The translations under genes and the position numbers were made by a program. A stretch of 54,960 nucleotides of DNA from Candidatus Merdivicinus faecavium (GTDB lineage: Bacteria; Bacillota; Clostridia; Oscillospirales; Ruminococcaceae): the NCBI GenBank assembly GCA_018716285.1, contig DVKD01000034.1:1-54960 (forward strand), written 5' to 3'. Of the stretch, positions 18,481 through 26,800 are shown piece after piece. Position 1 is the stretch's first letter; each line of letters opens with the position of its first letter. The notes beneath the pieces were generated by a model. It was not told the DNA's origin, made no database searches, and saw only the letters and a program-made list of their open reading frames with translations.

Positions 18481-19221
18481 ATGAAAAGATTGAATTTCGG
18501 CAAAAAGAAGGGGCTTTCCAAGGGCTTTTACATCGCGCTTGCGATCAGTGTGACAGCCGTCGGCTCCGCGACCTATCTGACCCTCAACGCTTTAAACGCC
18601 CCGGCCGAGCAGAGTCCCTCCAACACGCTGGAAAGCACGACCGAGTGGTCCATCCCCGAGCTGGACGCGGTCGAAAAATCCGAGCCGGGCGTCCCCAAGG
18701 ACACCCCCCAGGTGATCGTCAAGGAAAGCGAGCCGGCGGAGGCTGCCTCCGCTCCGGCGGAATCCTCTGAGGAAACCCTCAAACCGGTCGAATCCTCGGT
18801 CACTTCGAGCGGCGCCTTTATCATGCCGGTATCGGGCGAGATCCTCAACTCCTTCAGCAACGGCGAGCTGGTCAAATCCAAGACCCTCGGCGAGTGGCGG
18901 ACCCATGACGGCGTCGACATCGCCGCCAAGGAGGGAACGCCGGTCAAATCCCCCAACGACGGCAAGGTCCTCGACATCCGCGAGGACAGCAAGTGGGGCA
19001 ATACCGTTGAAATCGAATACGGCGACGGCATTGTCATCACCTTTGCCGGCATGGGCAGCGACGTCAAGGTCAAAAAAGGGCAGGAGGTCAAGCTGGGTGA
19101 CGTCATCGGCAGCGTCGGCAACAGCTCCCTCGTAGAGAGCGCCGAGGAGCCGCACCTCCACGTCGGCATCAAGCAGGACGGCGAATGGGTCGACCCGATG
19201 AGCATCCTCACCCAGAACTGA
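18481..19221 (+). CDS. Membrane-anchored M23 (LytM) peptidase, SpoIIQ-like
   Basis: A 246-aa protein. Basic residues precede one membrane segment (about 16-36, GFYIALAISVTAVGSATYL), then a low-complexity Ser/Glu/Pro spacer (to about 108) and a C-terminal LytM domain. Zinc ligands are visible: H142-x3-D146 and H225-L-H227, so it can be active, unlike Bacillus subtilis SpoIIQ. The single N-terminal anchor, stalk and size fit clostridial SpoIIQ, which works at the forespore-mother cell interface with SpoIIIAH during engulfment. spoIIIAH is not adjacent, so a vegetative cell-wall endopeptidase remains possible. It ends at a strong terminator. Confidence 0.82.
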   Translation: MKRLNFGKKKGLSKGFYIALAISVTAVGSATYLTLNALNAPAEQSPSNTLESTTEWSIPELDAVEKSEPGVPKDTPQVIVKESEPAEAASAPAESSEETLKPVESSVTSSGAFIMPVSGEILNSFSNGELVKSKTLGEWRTHDGVDIAAKEGTPVKSPNDGKVLDIREDSKWGNTVEIEYGDGIVITFAGMGSDVKVKKGQEVKLGDVIGSVGNSSLVESAEEPHLHVGIKQDGEWVDPMSILTQN

Positions 19222-19227
19222 TTGCAA

Positions 19228-19257
19228 AAAGGGACGGTTCCGCACCGTCCCTTTTTT
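19228..19257 (+). terminator. Terminator of the M23 gene
   Basis: AAAGGGACGGT pairs with ACCGTCCCTTT over a 5-nt loop, then continues in a T run. Confidence 0.9.
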
Positions 19258-19344
19258 GCGCGATATTCATAGCAAATCAACAGTGCGCCTCACGCACTGC
19301 CGTAGAACACCGCCCGCCGCATCAGGGCGGAGGGCGGTCCTGAT

Positions 19345-19788
19345 TTACTCGTGAAAGTGGATAAATTTATAGGCGGCCTCGACGACGAGGGCGAAGCTTT
19401 CGAGAATCAGGCGGAATGCGTACCCCCCGCCGACCCAGCAGACTGCGGGAATGATGCCGCCTGCCATCGCGCTCAGCCGGAAGGTCAGCTCCAATTCGCC
19501 CCACCGGTTCATTTCATAGGTGAAGCCCGATGCAATCAGCTGGATGACCGCCAGCACGATACAGCAGATCGAGAATCTTCAGCCCCATTTTTCCAGATCA
19601 TTCGCCTGCCAGCAGTTCCCCCGGACGTATTTTTTCTCCTCCGAGCTCCGGAAGGGGGCTCCAGCGCTCTGTGCCGCGCTTTTTGCAGCAGTGCTTTTCG
19701 CGGAAGCATTTGTCCGCCGCTCTCCACAGGAGGAACAGTTCACCGAAGCGTCCCCGTTTTCCGCACCGCAATTTTTGCATTTCCACAT
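19345..19788 (-). pseudogene. Zinc-ribbon membrane protein interrupted by a stop codon
   Basis: The start MWKCKNCGAENGDAS at 19788 (AAGGATG site upstream) encodes a four-Cys zinc ribbon (CKNC and CSSC). A TGA at 19579-19581 ends this frame after NDLEKWG. The same frame then runs open with a hydrophobic region (ICCIVLAVIQLIASGF) and a second one (LSAMAGGIIPAVCWVGGGY) to 19345, as expected for a zinc-ribbon protein with two membrane spans. So one intact gene of about 147 codons seems broken by a nonsense codon, or by two compensating indels near 19560-19582. It has its own good promoter. No selenocysteine context is evident. Confidence 0.65.
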
Positions 19789-19848
19789 GGTAAAAGTCAT
19801 CCTTTCCATCCCCGTCTGCCGAAACAGGCGGGTTTCTGTTGTGTTCCT

Positions 19849-19877
19849 ATTATATCATATATATGTTTAATTGTAAA
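19849..19877 (-). promoter_or_regulatory. Promoter of the zinc-ribbon gene
   Basis: TTTACA (19872-19877), 17-bp spacer, TATAAT (19849-19854): a near-consensus sigma-A promoter. Confidence 0.8.
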
Positions 19878-19966
19878 CATCTTTCGTATATATAACTGCA
19901 CATTTTTTCCTCCTTAAAAATGTGTAATAATAGAATAAAGGCGATTGAAAGGAGGCATTTTCAGGC

Positions 19967-20167
19967 ATGGATGAGCTGAAAATCACAAAAAAGACCGAAC
20001 CGGTGATGTTTACGATACGCGTCGACAAATCCATCGTCGATTTTTACGACCATTTGGCAAGGGAAACCAACCGCAGCCGCAACGAGCTCATCGCGCTCGC
20101 GCTGGAATTCGCTATGGACAAGATTCGGGTCGAAGACCTCTCCCCTGACCAAAAAAATCGAAATTAA
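19967..20167 (+). CDS. Ribbon-helix-helix (CopG/Arc-like) protein
   Basis: A 66-aa protein: MDELKITKKTEPVMFTIRVD then SIVDFYDHLARETNRSRNEL and IALALEFAMDKI. This is the beta-strand plus two-helix pattern of dimeric ribbon-helix-helix DNA-binding proteins, where the strand (VMFTIRVDKSI) reads DNA. The start has an ideal GAAAGGAGG site. No toxin gene accompanies it, so an antitoxin role is not supported; a small stand-alone regulator is more likely. Target unknown. Confidence 0.8.
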   Translation: MDELKITKKTEPVMFTIRVDKSIVDFYDHLARETNRSRNELIALALEFAMDKIRVEDLSPDQKNRN

Positions 20168-20187
20168 AATATTGGAATTTTTTTGCA

Positions 20188-20225
20188 TAAAAAACAGCCG
20201 CCCCTTCCGCGTGAAAGGGGCGGCT
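20188..20225 (-). terminator. Terminator of the GGGtGRT operon
   Basis: Arms 20215-20225 and 20196-20206 (AGCCGCCCCTT) form an 11-bp stem; on the minus strand it is followed by TGTTTTTT. It may also end the converging small regulator gene. Confidence 0.8.
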
Positions 20226-20247
20226 CTGTTTCTTACGGGAAATTCAC

Positions 20248-20297
20248 CTGCGGCAAATTTACTTGCGGCAATTTATTTGCGGCAAGTTTACTTGCAA
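20248..20297. repeat. Short tandem repeat over the end of the GGGtGRT gene
   Basis: Three and a half direct copies of a 13-15-nt unit, TTGCGGCAAATTTA with small changes, run into the last codons and stop (20288-20290) of the GGGtGRT gene. No role is evident. Confidence 0.7.
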
Positions 20298-21286
20298 GCT
20301 TCCTCGACGGCAACTGCGCAGGCGACGGTCGCGCCGACCATCGGGTTGTTGCCCATGCCGATCAGGCCCATCATTTCCACGTGGGCGGGAACGGAGGAGG
20401 AGCCGGCGAACTGGGCGTCGGAGTGCATCCGGCCCATGGTGTCGGTCATGCCGTAGGAGGAGGGGCCGGCCGCCATGTTGTCGGGGTGCAGGGTGCGGCC
20501 GGTGCCGCCGCCGGAAGCGACGGAGAAGTAGTTGACGCCGTTTTCGACGCACCATTTCTTATAGGTGCCGGCGACGGGATGCTGGAAGCGGGTGGGGTTG
20601 GTGGAGTTGCCGGTGATGGAAACGCCGACCTTCTCCAGCTTCATGATGGCGACGCCTTCGGGGACGTTGTCCGCGCCGTAGCACTTGACGTCCGCACGGG
20701 GGCCGTTGGAGTAGGGCTTCTCGCTGACGACCTTGACTTCCTCGGTGTAGGGGTCAAACTCGGTCTCGACGTAGGTGAAGCCGTTGATGCGGGAGATGAT
20801 GAAGGCGGCATCCTTGCCCAGGCCGTTTAAGATAACACGCAGGGGTTTGGTGCGGACCTTGTTGGCGTTCAGGGCGATCTTAATCGCGCCCTCCGCAGCC
20901 GCGAAGGACTCGTGGCCGGCCAGGAAGGCGAAGCATTCGGTCTCTTCGCTTAAGAGCATCTTGCCGAGGTTGCCGTGGCCGAGGCCGACCTTGCGGTTTT
21001 CGGCGACAGAGCCGGGGATGCAGAACGCCTGGAGGCCGATGCCGATGGCGGCGGCGGCGTCAGCAGCCTTGGTGCAGCCCTTCTTGAGCGCGATGGCGCA
21101 GCCGACGGTGTAGGCCCACTTGGCGTTCTCGAAGCAGATGGGCTGGGTCTCCTGGACGATGGTGTAGGGGTCGATGCCCTTTTCCTCGCAGATGGTCTTG
21201 CACTCATCGATGGAGGAAATGCCGTATTCTTTCAGGACGCCGAGGATTTTCGCCTCGCGTCTCTCGTATCCTTCAAAAGTAGCCAT
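20288..21286 (-). CDS. GGGtGRT protein
   Basis: A 332-aa protein of the family named for the motif GGGTGRT (here at about residue 260, ASGGGTGRTLHPDNMAAG). The N-terminal part has a conserved Cys pair region (TVGCAIALKKGC) and the glycine-rich GLGHGNLGKMLL. No signal peptide or membrane span. The biochemical role is not established. It sits 14 bp downstream of a NifU/IscU-like scaffold gene, a pairing recurrent in Firmicutes, so a role in handling Fe-S clusters or a cluster-bearing enzyme is a reasonable inference. The start is supported by a GGAGG site before MATFEGYE. Followed by a terminator. Confidence 0.88.
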   Translation of the reverse strand: MATFEGYERREAKILGVLKEYGISSIDECKTICEEKGIDPYTIVQETQPICFENAKWAYTVGCAIALKKGCTKAADAAAAIGIGLQAFCIPGSVAENRKVGLGHGNLGKMLLSEETECFAFLAGHESFAAAEGAIKIALNANKVRTKPLRVILNGLGKDAAFIISRINGFTYVETEFDPYTEEVKVVSEKPYSNGPRADVKCYGADNVPEGVAIMKLEKVGVSITGNSTNPTRFQHPVAGTYKKWCVENGVNYFSVASGGGTGRTLHPDNMAAGPSSYGMTDTMGRMHSDAQFAGSSSVPAHVEMMGLIGMGNNPMVGATVACAVAVEEACK

Positions 21287-21300
21287 TCTTCGTGCCCTCC

Positions 21301-21993
21301 TTATTCCTTGCGCGGGTCGATATACTTGACGGCGTCGTCAAATCTGCCGTAAGTGCCTTTGGACTTCTCGTATGCTTCGTTGGGCTCCATGCCCTTCTTG
21401 ATGAAGTCGGTCATCTTGCCCAGGGAAACGAACTCGTAGCCGATGACCTGGTCATCCGCGTCGAGGGCCATCCGGGTGCAGTAGCCTTCGGTCATTTCCA
21501 GGTAACGAACGCCCTTGGCCTTGGTGCCGTACATGGTGCCGACCATCGAACGGGCGCCCTTGCCCAGGTCCTCCATGCCCGCGCCGATGACGAGACCGCC
21601 TTCGGAGAAGGCAGACTGGGAGCGGCCGTAGACGATCTGGAGGAAGAGCTCGCGCATCGCGGTGTTGATGGCGTCGCAGACCAGGTCGGTGTTGAGAGCT
21701 TCCAGGACGGTCTTGCCGGGCAGGATCTCCGCAGCCATCGCGGCGGAATGGGTCATGCCGGAGCAGCCGATGGTTTCCACCAGAGCTTCCTCAATGATGC
21801 CGTTCTTGACGTTCAGGGACAGCTTGCAGGCGCCCTGCTGGGGAGCGCACCAGCCCACGCCGTGGGTATACGCGGAAATATCCTTGATTTCCTTCGCCTC
21901 GACCCACTTGCCCTCTTCCGGGATGGGGGCGGGGCCGTGATGCGGGCCTTTGGCCACAACACACATCTCTTCTACTTCTTTCGAGTAATTCAT
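21301..21993 (-). CDS. NifU/IscU-like iron-sulfur cluster scaffold protein
   Basis: A 230-aa protein, longer than IscU (about 130) but with its Cys motifs: WCAPQQGACKLSL, TIGCSGMTHSAAMAAEIL and DLVCDAINTAMRELF, matching the three cluster-binding positions. The extra C-terminal part (about 150-230) is typical of the form paired with GGGtGRT proteins. It probably builds or carries Fe-S clusters. The start MNYSKEVEEM at 21993 has AAGGAGG eight bases upstream. First gene of the two-gene unit; no cysteine desulfurase is nearby, so a sulfur source must be elsewhere. Confidence 0.87.
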   Translation of the reverse strand: MNYSKEVEEMCVVAKGPHHGPAPIPEEGKWVEAKEIKDISAYTHGVGWCAPQQGACKLSLNVKNGIIEEALVETIGCSGMTHSAAMAAEILPGKTVLEALNTDLVCDAINTAMRELFLQIVYGRSQSAFSEGGLVIGAGMEDLGKGARSMVGTMYGTKAKGVRYLEMTEGYCTRMALDADDQVIGYEFVSLGKMTDFIKKGMEPNEAYEKSKGTYGRFDDAVKYIDPRKE

Positions 21994-22053
21994 AGTAGTA
22001 CCTCCTTGTATTGATCTGCTGGACTCACGCAGGCTGCGGACAAGCGGATATTC

Positions 22054-22086
22054 AAAAAATGTGCTGCCGCTATGGAGCAGCAGCAC
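22054..22086 (-). terminator. Terminator of gap
   Basis: Minus-strand hairpin GTGCTGCTGC/GCGGCAGCAC (arms 22077-22086 and 22061-22070) followed by ATTTTTT. Confidence 0.85.
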
Positions 22087-22122
22087 ATAAGCATTGCGTT
22101 CTATCCAGCTTTACGCAGCGGC

Positions 22123-23169
22123 TTATGCCAGCTCTGCGAAGTATTTGATGGTGCGAACCATCTGGCTGGTGTAGGAGTTCTCGTTGTCATACCAGGAAAC
22201 AACCTGAACCTGATAGGTGTCGTCGTCGAGCTTCGCAACCATAGTCTGGGTCGCGTCGAACAGGGAACCATAGCGCATGCCGATCACGTCGGAGGAGACG
22301 ATCTGGTCCTCATTGTAGCCGAAGGACTCGGAAGAAGCAGCCTTCATCGCGGCGTTGACGGAGTCAACAGTGACGTCCTTGCCCTTGACAACGGCAACCA
22401 GGATGGTGGTGGAGCCGGTGGGGACGGGAACGCGCTGGGCAGAGCCGATGAGCTTGCCGTTCAGCTCGGGGATAACCAGGCCGATCGCCTTCGCGGCGCC
22501 GGTGGAGTTGGGAACAATGTTCTGCGCGCCGGCGCGGGCACGGCGGAGGTCGCCCTTACGCTGCGGGCCGTCGAGGATCATCTGGTCGCCGGTGTAGGCG
22601 TGAACGGTGGTCATGATGCCGCTCTGGATGGGGAAGGTGTCGTTCAGAGCCTTCGCCATGGGAGCCAGGCAGTTGGTGGTGCAGGAAGCGGCGGAGATGA
22701 TCTGATCGTCGGGGGTCAGGGTGTTCTCGTTGACGGAGTAAACGATGGTCTTCAGGTCGTTGCCGGCAGGAGCGGAGATGACGACCTTCTTGGCGCCGGC
22801 GTTGATGTGCGCCATAGCCTTTTCCTTCTTGGTATAGAAGCCGGTGCACTCGAGGACGACGTCAACGCCCAGGGCGCCCCAGGGGCACTCGTTCGCGTCT
22901 TTGATCGCGTAGATGACGATCTTCTTGCCGTCGACAACAATGTAGTTGTCCTCGCCCTCGCCCTCGTGGTAATCCACGGTGTGCTGATCAGGCTTGAAAG
23001 CGCTGCCGTAGCTGCCCTGAGCGGTGTCGTACTTGAGCAGGTGGGCGAGCATCTTCGCGCTGGTCAGGTCGTTAATCGCGACGACTTCGTAGCCCTCGGC
23101 GCCGAACATCTGGCGGAACGCAAGACGGCCGATGCGGCCGAAGCCATTGATTGCAACTTTAACTGCCAT
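22123..23169 (-). CDS. gap: Glyceraldehyde-3-phosphate dehydrogenase
   Basis: A 348-aa glycolytic enzyme oxidising glyceraldehyde 3-phosphate with NAD and phosphate. It shows NGFGRIGR at the start, catalytic Cys in [19 protein letters not shown] (about residue 160), and the C-terminal [14 protein letters not shown]. Length is a little above the usual 335. MAVKVAING at 23169 is preferred because GGAGG lies nine bases upstream; the ATG two codons earlier is too close. It forms a single-gene unit with its own terminator; pgk and tpi are not next to it. Confidence 0.98.
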   Translation of the reverse strand: MAVKVAINGFGRIGRLAFRQMFGAEGYEVVAINDLTSAKMLAHLLKYDTAQGSYGSAFKPDQHTVDYHEGEGEDNYIVVDGKKIVIYAIKDANECPWGALGVDVVLECTGFYTKKEKAMAHINAGAKKVVISAPAGNDLKTIVYSVNENTLTPDDQIISAASCTTNCLAPMAKALNDTFPIQSGIMTTVHAYTGDQMILDGPQRKGDLRRARAGAQNIVPNSTGAAKAIGLVIPELNGKLIGSAQRVPVPTGSTTILVAVVKGKDVTVDSVNAAMKAASSESFGYNEDQIVSSDVIGMRYGSLFDATQTMVAKLDDDTYQVQVVSWYDNENSYTSQMVRTIKYFAELA

Positions 23170-23387
23170 AATCATAAACCTCCAAAATTTATTCTACTCT
23201 TATTTTATACCATAAATTCCAAAATGACAAGGGCTTGATAGAAAATTAACGGGATAATTCCGGTGAATTTTTTGTGAACATTAACCGAGTGTTTTATTGA
23301 TTTTGAACAATCCCCCCGCAGCAGACAGCCGTCTGCAAGCAGATGGCAGATAGGGTGGAAGAATCCGTCGGATTTTCGCAAAAATCG

Positions 23388-23417
23388 TTGCGCGCCGGGG
23401 GCAAAATATGCTATACT
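23388..23417 (+). promoter_or_regulatory. Promoter of the radical SAM gene
   Basis: TTGCGC (23388-23393), 18-bp spacer, TATACT (23412-23417) preceded by TGC (extended -10). Confidence 0.65.
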
Positions 23418-23449
23418 GAAGAAAATTGTCCCATTAAGGAGGGCCCTGC

Positions 23450-24409
23450 ATGCGGTTCAAACGGATCTATATCGAAATCAGCAACATCTGCAACCTGAAC
23501 TGCCCCTTTTGCGTAAAAAGCAGCCGCCCGCCCCGCAGTATGACCGAGGAGGAGTTCCGGCATGTCGTGCGGGAGATCGCCCCTTACACCGGCTACGTCT
23601 ACTTTCATGTCAAGGGAGAGCCGCTCCTCCACCCGAAGCTCGAGCGCTTCCTCGATATCTGCGAGGAGCACGACCTGCAGGTGAACCTCACCACCAACGG
23701 CACCCTGCTGCCTCAGGCCGCGCCCATGCTGCTGCGCAAAAACGCCCTGCGGCAGGTCAATTTCTCGCTGCACAGCTTCCCTTTCCACAACGGGGCAAAC
23801 GGGGTGGAAAGGGAGTTTTACAACCCCATCGACCTCGACGGGATGGAGCGGTATGTCGAAAACGTCCTCGCCTTCTGCCAGCGCTTCGCGCGGGAGCGCA
23901 AAAAGTTCTCGGTGCTGCGGCTCTGGACCCTCGACGAAAACCGGGAGGCCGACCTCGCCGCCCTGCAGATCATGGAGCTCATCGAGCGCGCCTACCCGGA
24001 AGCCGCCCCGCTCGAGGAAAAGATGCGCAGCCGCCGCAGCCTCACCCTGGAGAAAGGCGTCTTTTTAAGCTGGGAGGAGGAGTTCACCTGGCCTTCTCTC
24101 AAAAACCCCTACGTTTCGGACACCGGGATCTGCCAGGGCACCCGGAGCATGGCGGCCGTCCTCTGCGACGGGACGGTCGTCCCCTGCTGCCTCGACGCTA
24201 ACGGCGAGGCGCCGCTCGGCAACCTCTTCCTCGAGCCCTTCTCCCAGATCGTCGAGGGGGACTACTTCCGGCGGATCCGGGAGAATTTCGACAACCGGCA
24301 CATCGTCCTCCCCCTCTGCCGCCACTGCACCTACCGGCTGCGCTTTGACAAGCCCGCCCCGGGCACAAACGCCCAGGAGGAGGCCTTCCAGGAAGATCCG
24401 GCCCCGTAA
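23450..24409 (+). CDS. Radical SAM protein with SPASM-like C-terminus
   Basis: A 319-aa enzyme. Cys14, Cys18 and Cys21 in ICNLNCPFC form the CxxxCxxC site for the SAM-binding 4Fe-4S cluster; VKGEPLLHP and LTTNGT match the SAM pocket. A C-terminal cluster of Cys residues (VVPCCLD about residue 245; LCRHCTYR about 288) resembles the SPASM/twitch region that binds a second cluster. Members mature peptides, proteins or small molecules. No precursor-peptide gene or transporter is adjacent, so the substrate is unknown. It has its own promoter and is followed by an independent promoter for tyrA. Confidence 0.88.
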   Translation: MRFKRIYIEISNICNLNCPFCVKSSRPPRSMTEEEFRHVVREIAPYTGYVYFHVKGEPLLHPKLERFLDICEEHDLQVNLTTNGTLLPQAAPMLLRKNALRQVNFSLHSFPFHNGANGVEREFYNPIDLDGMERYVENVLAFCQRFARERKKFSVLRLWTLDENREADLAALQIMELIERAYPEAAPLEEKMRSRRSLTLEKGVFLSWEEEFTWPSLKNPYVSDTGICQGTRSMAAVLCDGTVVPCCLDANGEAPLGNLFLEPFSQIVEGDYFRRIRENFDNRHIVLPLCRHCTYRLRFDKPAPGTNAQEEAFQEDPAP

Positions 24410-24423
24410 TCCGCCCTTTCCTC

Positions 24424-24452
24424 TTGACAGCGGGGCCGGATCCGGTTATACT
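24424..24452 (+). promoter_or_regulatory. Promoter of tyrA
   Basis: TTGACA (24424-24429), 17-bp spacer, TATACT (24447-24452). Confidence 0.8.
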
Positions 24453-24493
24453 TTTATAGATAAAAGCTTTAAATCGAGAAAGAAGGTCTCGTC

Positions 24494-25342
24494 ATGATCG
24501 TACAAATCATCGGCCTCGGGCTGATCGGCGGCTCCCTCTGCAAGGCCATCCGGCGCAGCACCGGCCACACCGTCCTCGGGATGGACAAGGACCCGTCGGT
24601 TGTACGGAAAGCCCTCGCCCAGGGCGCCATCCATGCCGAAGGGAGCATTGCCACCCTCGCGCAGGCGGATCTCACCGCCGTCTGCCTCTACCCGGAGGCG
24701 GCGGTGGAATTCCTCACCGCCCACCGGGACGATTTCCGCAAGGGGGGCCTCGTCTGCGACGTCTGCGGCGTCAAGGCGGCGGTGGTGGGGGCGGTCAGCG
24801 GACCGCTCGCCGAAGCCGGGGTGCGCTTTGTCGGCTGCCACCCGATGGCCGGCCGGGAATTTTCCGGCTTCGACTATGCGCGGGAGGACCTTTACGACGG
24901 CGCGAGCTTCATCCTCACTCCCGACGACCGCACCGACCCCGCTGCGGTGGAGGAACTGGCCGCGTTCGCCCGCTCCATCGGCTTCGGGCAGACGGTGACC
25001 GCCTCCCCGGAGGAGCACGACGCCATCATCGCCGCCACCTCCCAGCTCGCCCACGTCGTCTCCAACGCCTATATCAAGTCCCCCACCCTCCGCCGGGAGG
25101 CCGGCTTCAGCGCGGGGAGCTACCTCGACCTGACCCGGGTCGCCAAGCTGAGCGAGGGGATGTGGACCTCCCTCTTCCTCCTCAACAAAGGCCCGCTCCT
25201 CCACGAGCTCGATATCCTGCTTGCAAACCTGCGGCAGTACCGCGACGCCCTGGCGGCAGAGGACGCGGCCGCCCTCTGCGACCTCCTCAAAGAGGGGCGT
25301 GTCCTCAAGGAAGAGGACCTGCGCAAAACGGGAAAGATGTAA
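24494..25342 (+). CDS. tyrA: Prephenate dehydrogenase
   Basis: A 282-aa enzyme that oxidatively decarboxylates prephenate to 4-hydroxyphenylpyruvate for tyrosine synthesis. It has the N-terminal NAD motif GLGLIGGS, the VCDVCGVKAAV segment and the catalytic-region HPMAGREFSGF, followed by a helical C-terminal dimerisation domain. No chorismate mutase or ACT domain is fused, so it is the minimal form. Other shikimate genes are not beside it. Flanked by its own promoter and terminator. Confidence 0.93.
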   Translation: MIVQIIGLGLIGGSLCKAIRRSTGHTVLGMDKDPSVVRKALAQGAIHAEGSIATLAQADLTAVCLYPEAAVEFLTAHRDDFRKGGLVCDVCGVKAAVVGAVSGPLAEAGVRFVGCHPMAGREFSGFDYAREDLYDGASFILTPDDRTDPAAVEELAAFARSIGFGQTVTASPEEHDAIIAATSQLAHVVSNAYIKSPTLRREAGFSAGSYLDLTRVAKLSEGMWTSLFLLNKGPLLHELDILLANLRQYRDALAAEDAAALCDLLKEGRVLKEEDLRKTGKM

Positions 25343-25367
25343 ATCCGGCAGAAACAACCAGCAGCCC

Positions 25368-25398
25368 GGCTCCGCACAACCGTGCGGAGCCATTTTTC
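25368..25398 (+). terminator. Terminator of tyrA
   Basis: GGCTCCGCAC pairs with GTGCGGAGCC over a 4-nt loop, followed by ATTTTT. Confidence 0.88.
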
Positions 25399-25408
25399 GG
25401 CCCCGAGG

Positions 25409-25487
25409 TTAGATAAAAATCTAATCTGCATATTGACATACATCTTCCGATGTGATATGATACTCATAACATCTTTTATTAGATAAT
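25409..25487 (+). promoter_or_regulatory. Promoter and putative operators of the MFS-MFS-ArsR operon
   Basis: TTGACA (25433-25438), 17-bp spacer, TATGAT (25456-25461). A perfect palindrome TTAGAT-AAAA-ATCTAA lies at 25409-25424, and a second TTAGAT at 25479-25484 is followed by AAT. These flank the promoter and are likely sites for the regulator encoded at the end of the operon. Confidence 0.7.
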
Positions 25488-25513
25488 CGTCAAATTACCG
25501 GGAGGGCTGTCTC

Positions 25514-26767
25514 ATGTACCGCCAGATTCTGAAAAATTCCGACTACCGCAAGCTGCTTTTCGCCGATGTCATCAACCGGTTCGGGGACAGTGTGGACGCG
25601 GTGGCTTTCACCTGGCTCACCTACCAGTTCAGCCACAGCGCGTCCTTAAGCGCCCTGACGCTGGCGGCCAACCGCCTTCCCACCGTGATTTTCCAGCCCC
25701 TGTTCAGCCCCATCACCGACCGGCTGCCCAAAAAGCCGGTGCAGGCGGTCTGCGACTTTATCCGGGCGGCGCTGGTGGGGATTTTCCTGCTGCTGTTCCT
25801 CACAGATTCCCTGCAGGCCTGGATGTTTTTGGCTTTCACCTTTTTGATGAACACGGTGGAATCCTTCCGGATTCCCGCCGGCGTCGGGATGCTGCCGCGG
25901 CTGGTGGGCAAAGAGGACTACAAAGAGGCCAGCAGCTTCATCCGTTCGGCCGGTATGGGGGCGGAGCTCATCGGGACCGGCCTGGCGGGGCTCATTGTGG
26001 CCCTGTCGATGGGGGCCGCCTTTGCCGTCGACCTTTTGACCTTTGTCCTGTCCGGGCTGCTGATTCTGGGCATCCGGCTTCAGGAAACCGCCGCCCCCAA
26101 AGCGGAGCGGAAGGGTTATTTCGCCGAGCTGAAGGGCGGTTTCCAGTATCTGGGGAAAAACCATATCTTTCTGCTGCTGGTCGTCGGCGCGGTGCTGGGC
26201 AACAGCATCAACAGCATTTTCGCTTCCCTGCAGGCCCCCTACATTTCGGAGGTTTTCCGGGGCGGCAGCGAAACCCTCTCCCTTCTCGGGGTCTGTGAAA
26301 CCGCCGGGCTGCTGTCGGCCTTTTATTTCTACCCGAAGATTTCGGAGCGGATTTCCTCCCGGAACCAGTTTCTGCTGTCCTTTGGGACTTCCTGCGCCAG
26401 TTACCTGCTGCTTCTGCTGATCCCCTGGCTGGGATGGTTCCGTTACCCGGCTGCGGGGCTCCTCATGTTCGGATGGGGGCTGCTGGGCGGTACTGCCGCC
26501 AGCCTGTTCAGCGTGAAGCTGGTCCAGGTTGTGGAGCCGGACTACCTGGGGCGGGCGGCGTCGGTCTTTAACGCAGCGGGGGCCTGCGTCACGCCGCTGA
26601 TGTCGGCGGCCATCGCCGGACTGGTGGCGTTTCTTCCGATTCAGGCGGCGCTGCTGATGGGAGCCGCGGCCGCCGCCGTGGTTTTTGCCGTCATGGCCCG
26701 GTTAAAACTCTGCCGCGCCTTGAATGAGGGAGAAAAGGGATCCGCGGAAGCGGATAACGAAGCATAA
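25514..26767 (+). CDS. MFS efflux transporter, first tandem copy
   Basis: A 417-aa integral membrane protein with about 12 hydrophobic helices and the MFS loop-2/3 pattern (FSPITDRLPKKP). It resembles the MefA/enterobactin-exporter branch (MFS_3), proton-driven exporters of macrolides and other compounds. The next gene is a close paralogue with the same opening (MYR-ILKN-DYRKLLFA), so the pair arose by duplication. The third gene is an ArsR-type regulator, giving a self-contained inducible export cassette. GGGAGG lies upstream of the ATG. The substrate cannot be inferred. Confidence 0.9.
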   Translation: MYRQILKNSDYRKLLFADVINRFGDSVDAVAFTWLTYQFSHSASLSALTLAANRLPTVIFQPLFSPITDRLPKKPVQAVCDFIRAALVGIFLLLFLTDSLQAWMFLAFTFLMNTVESFRIPAGVGMLPRLVGKEDYKEASSFIRSAGMGAELIGTGLAGLIVALSMGAAFAVDLLTFVLSGLLILGIRLQETAAPKAERKGYFAELKGGFQYLGKNHIFLLLVVGAVLGNSINSIFASLQAPYISEVFRGGSETLSLLGVCETAGLLSAFYFYPKISERISSRNQFLLSFGTSCASYLLLLLIPWLGWFRYPAAGLLMFGWGLLGGTAASLFSVKLVQVVEPDYLGRAASVFNAAGACVTPLMSAAIAGLVAFLPIQAALLMGAAAAAVVFAVMARLKLCRALNEGEKGSAEADNEA

Positions 26768-26800
26768 AATCCGCAATCTGATGTTAGAGAGGTATCAAAC

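Noticed and set aside
19579-19581. TGA read as selenocysteine
   Set aside because: No SECIS-like hairpin is evident after it, and the position is at the edge of a membrane span rather than a redox motif.
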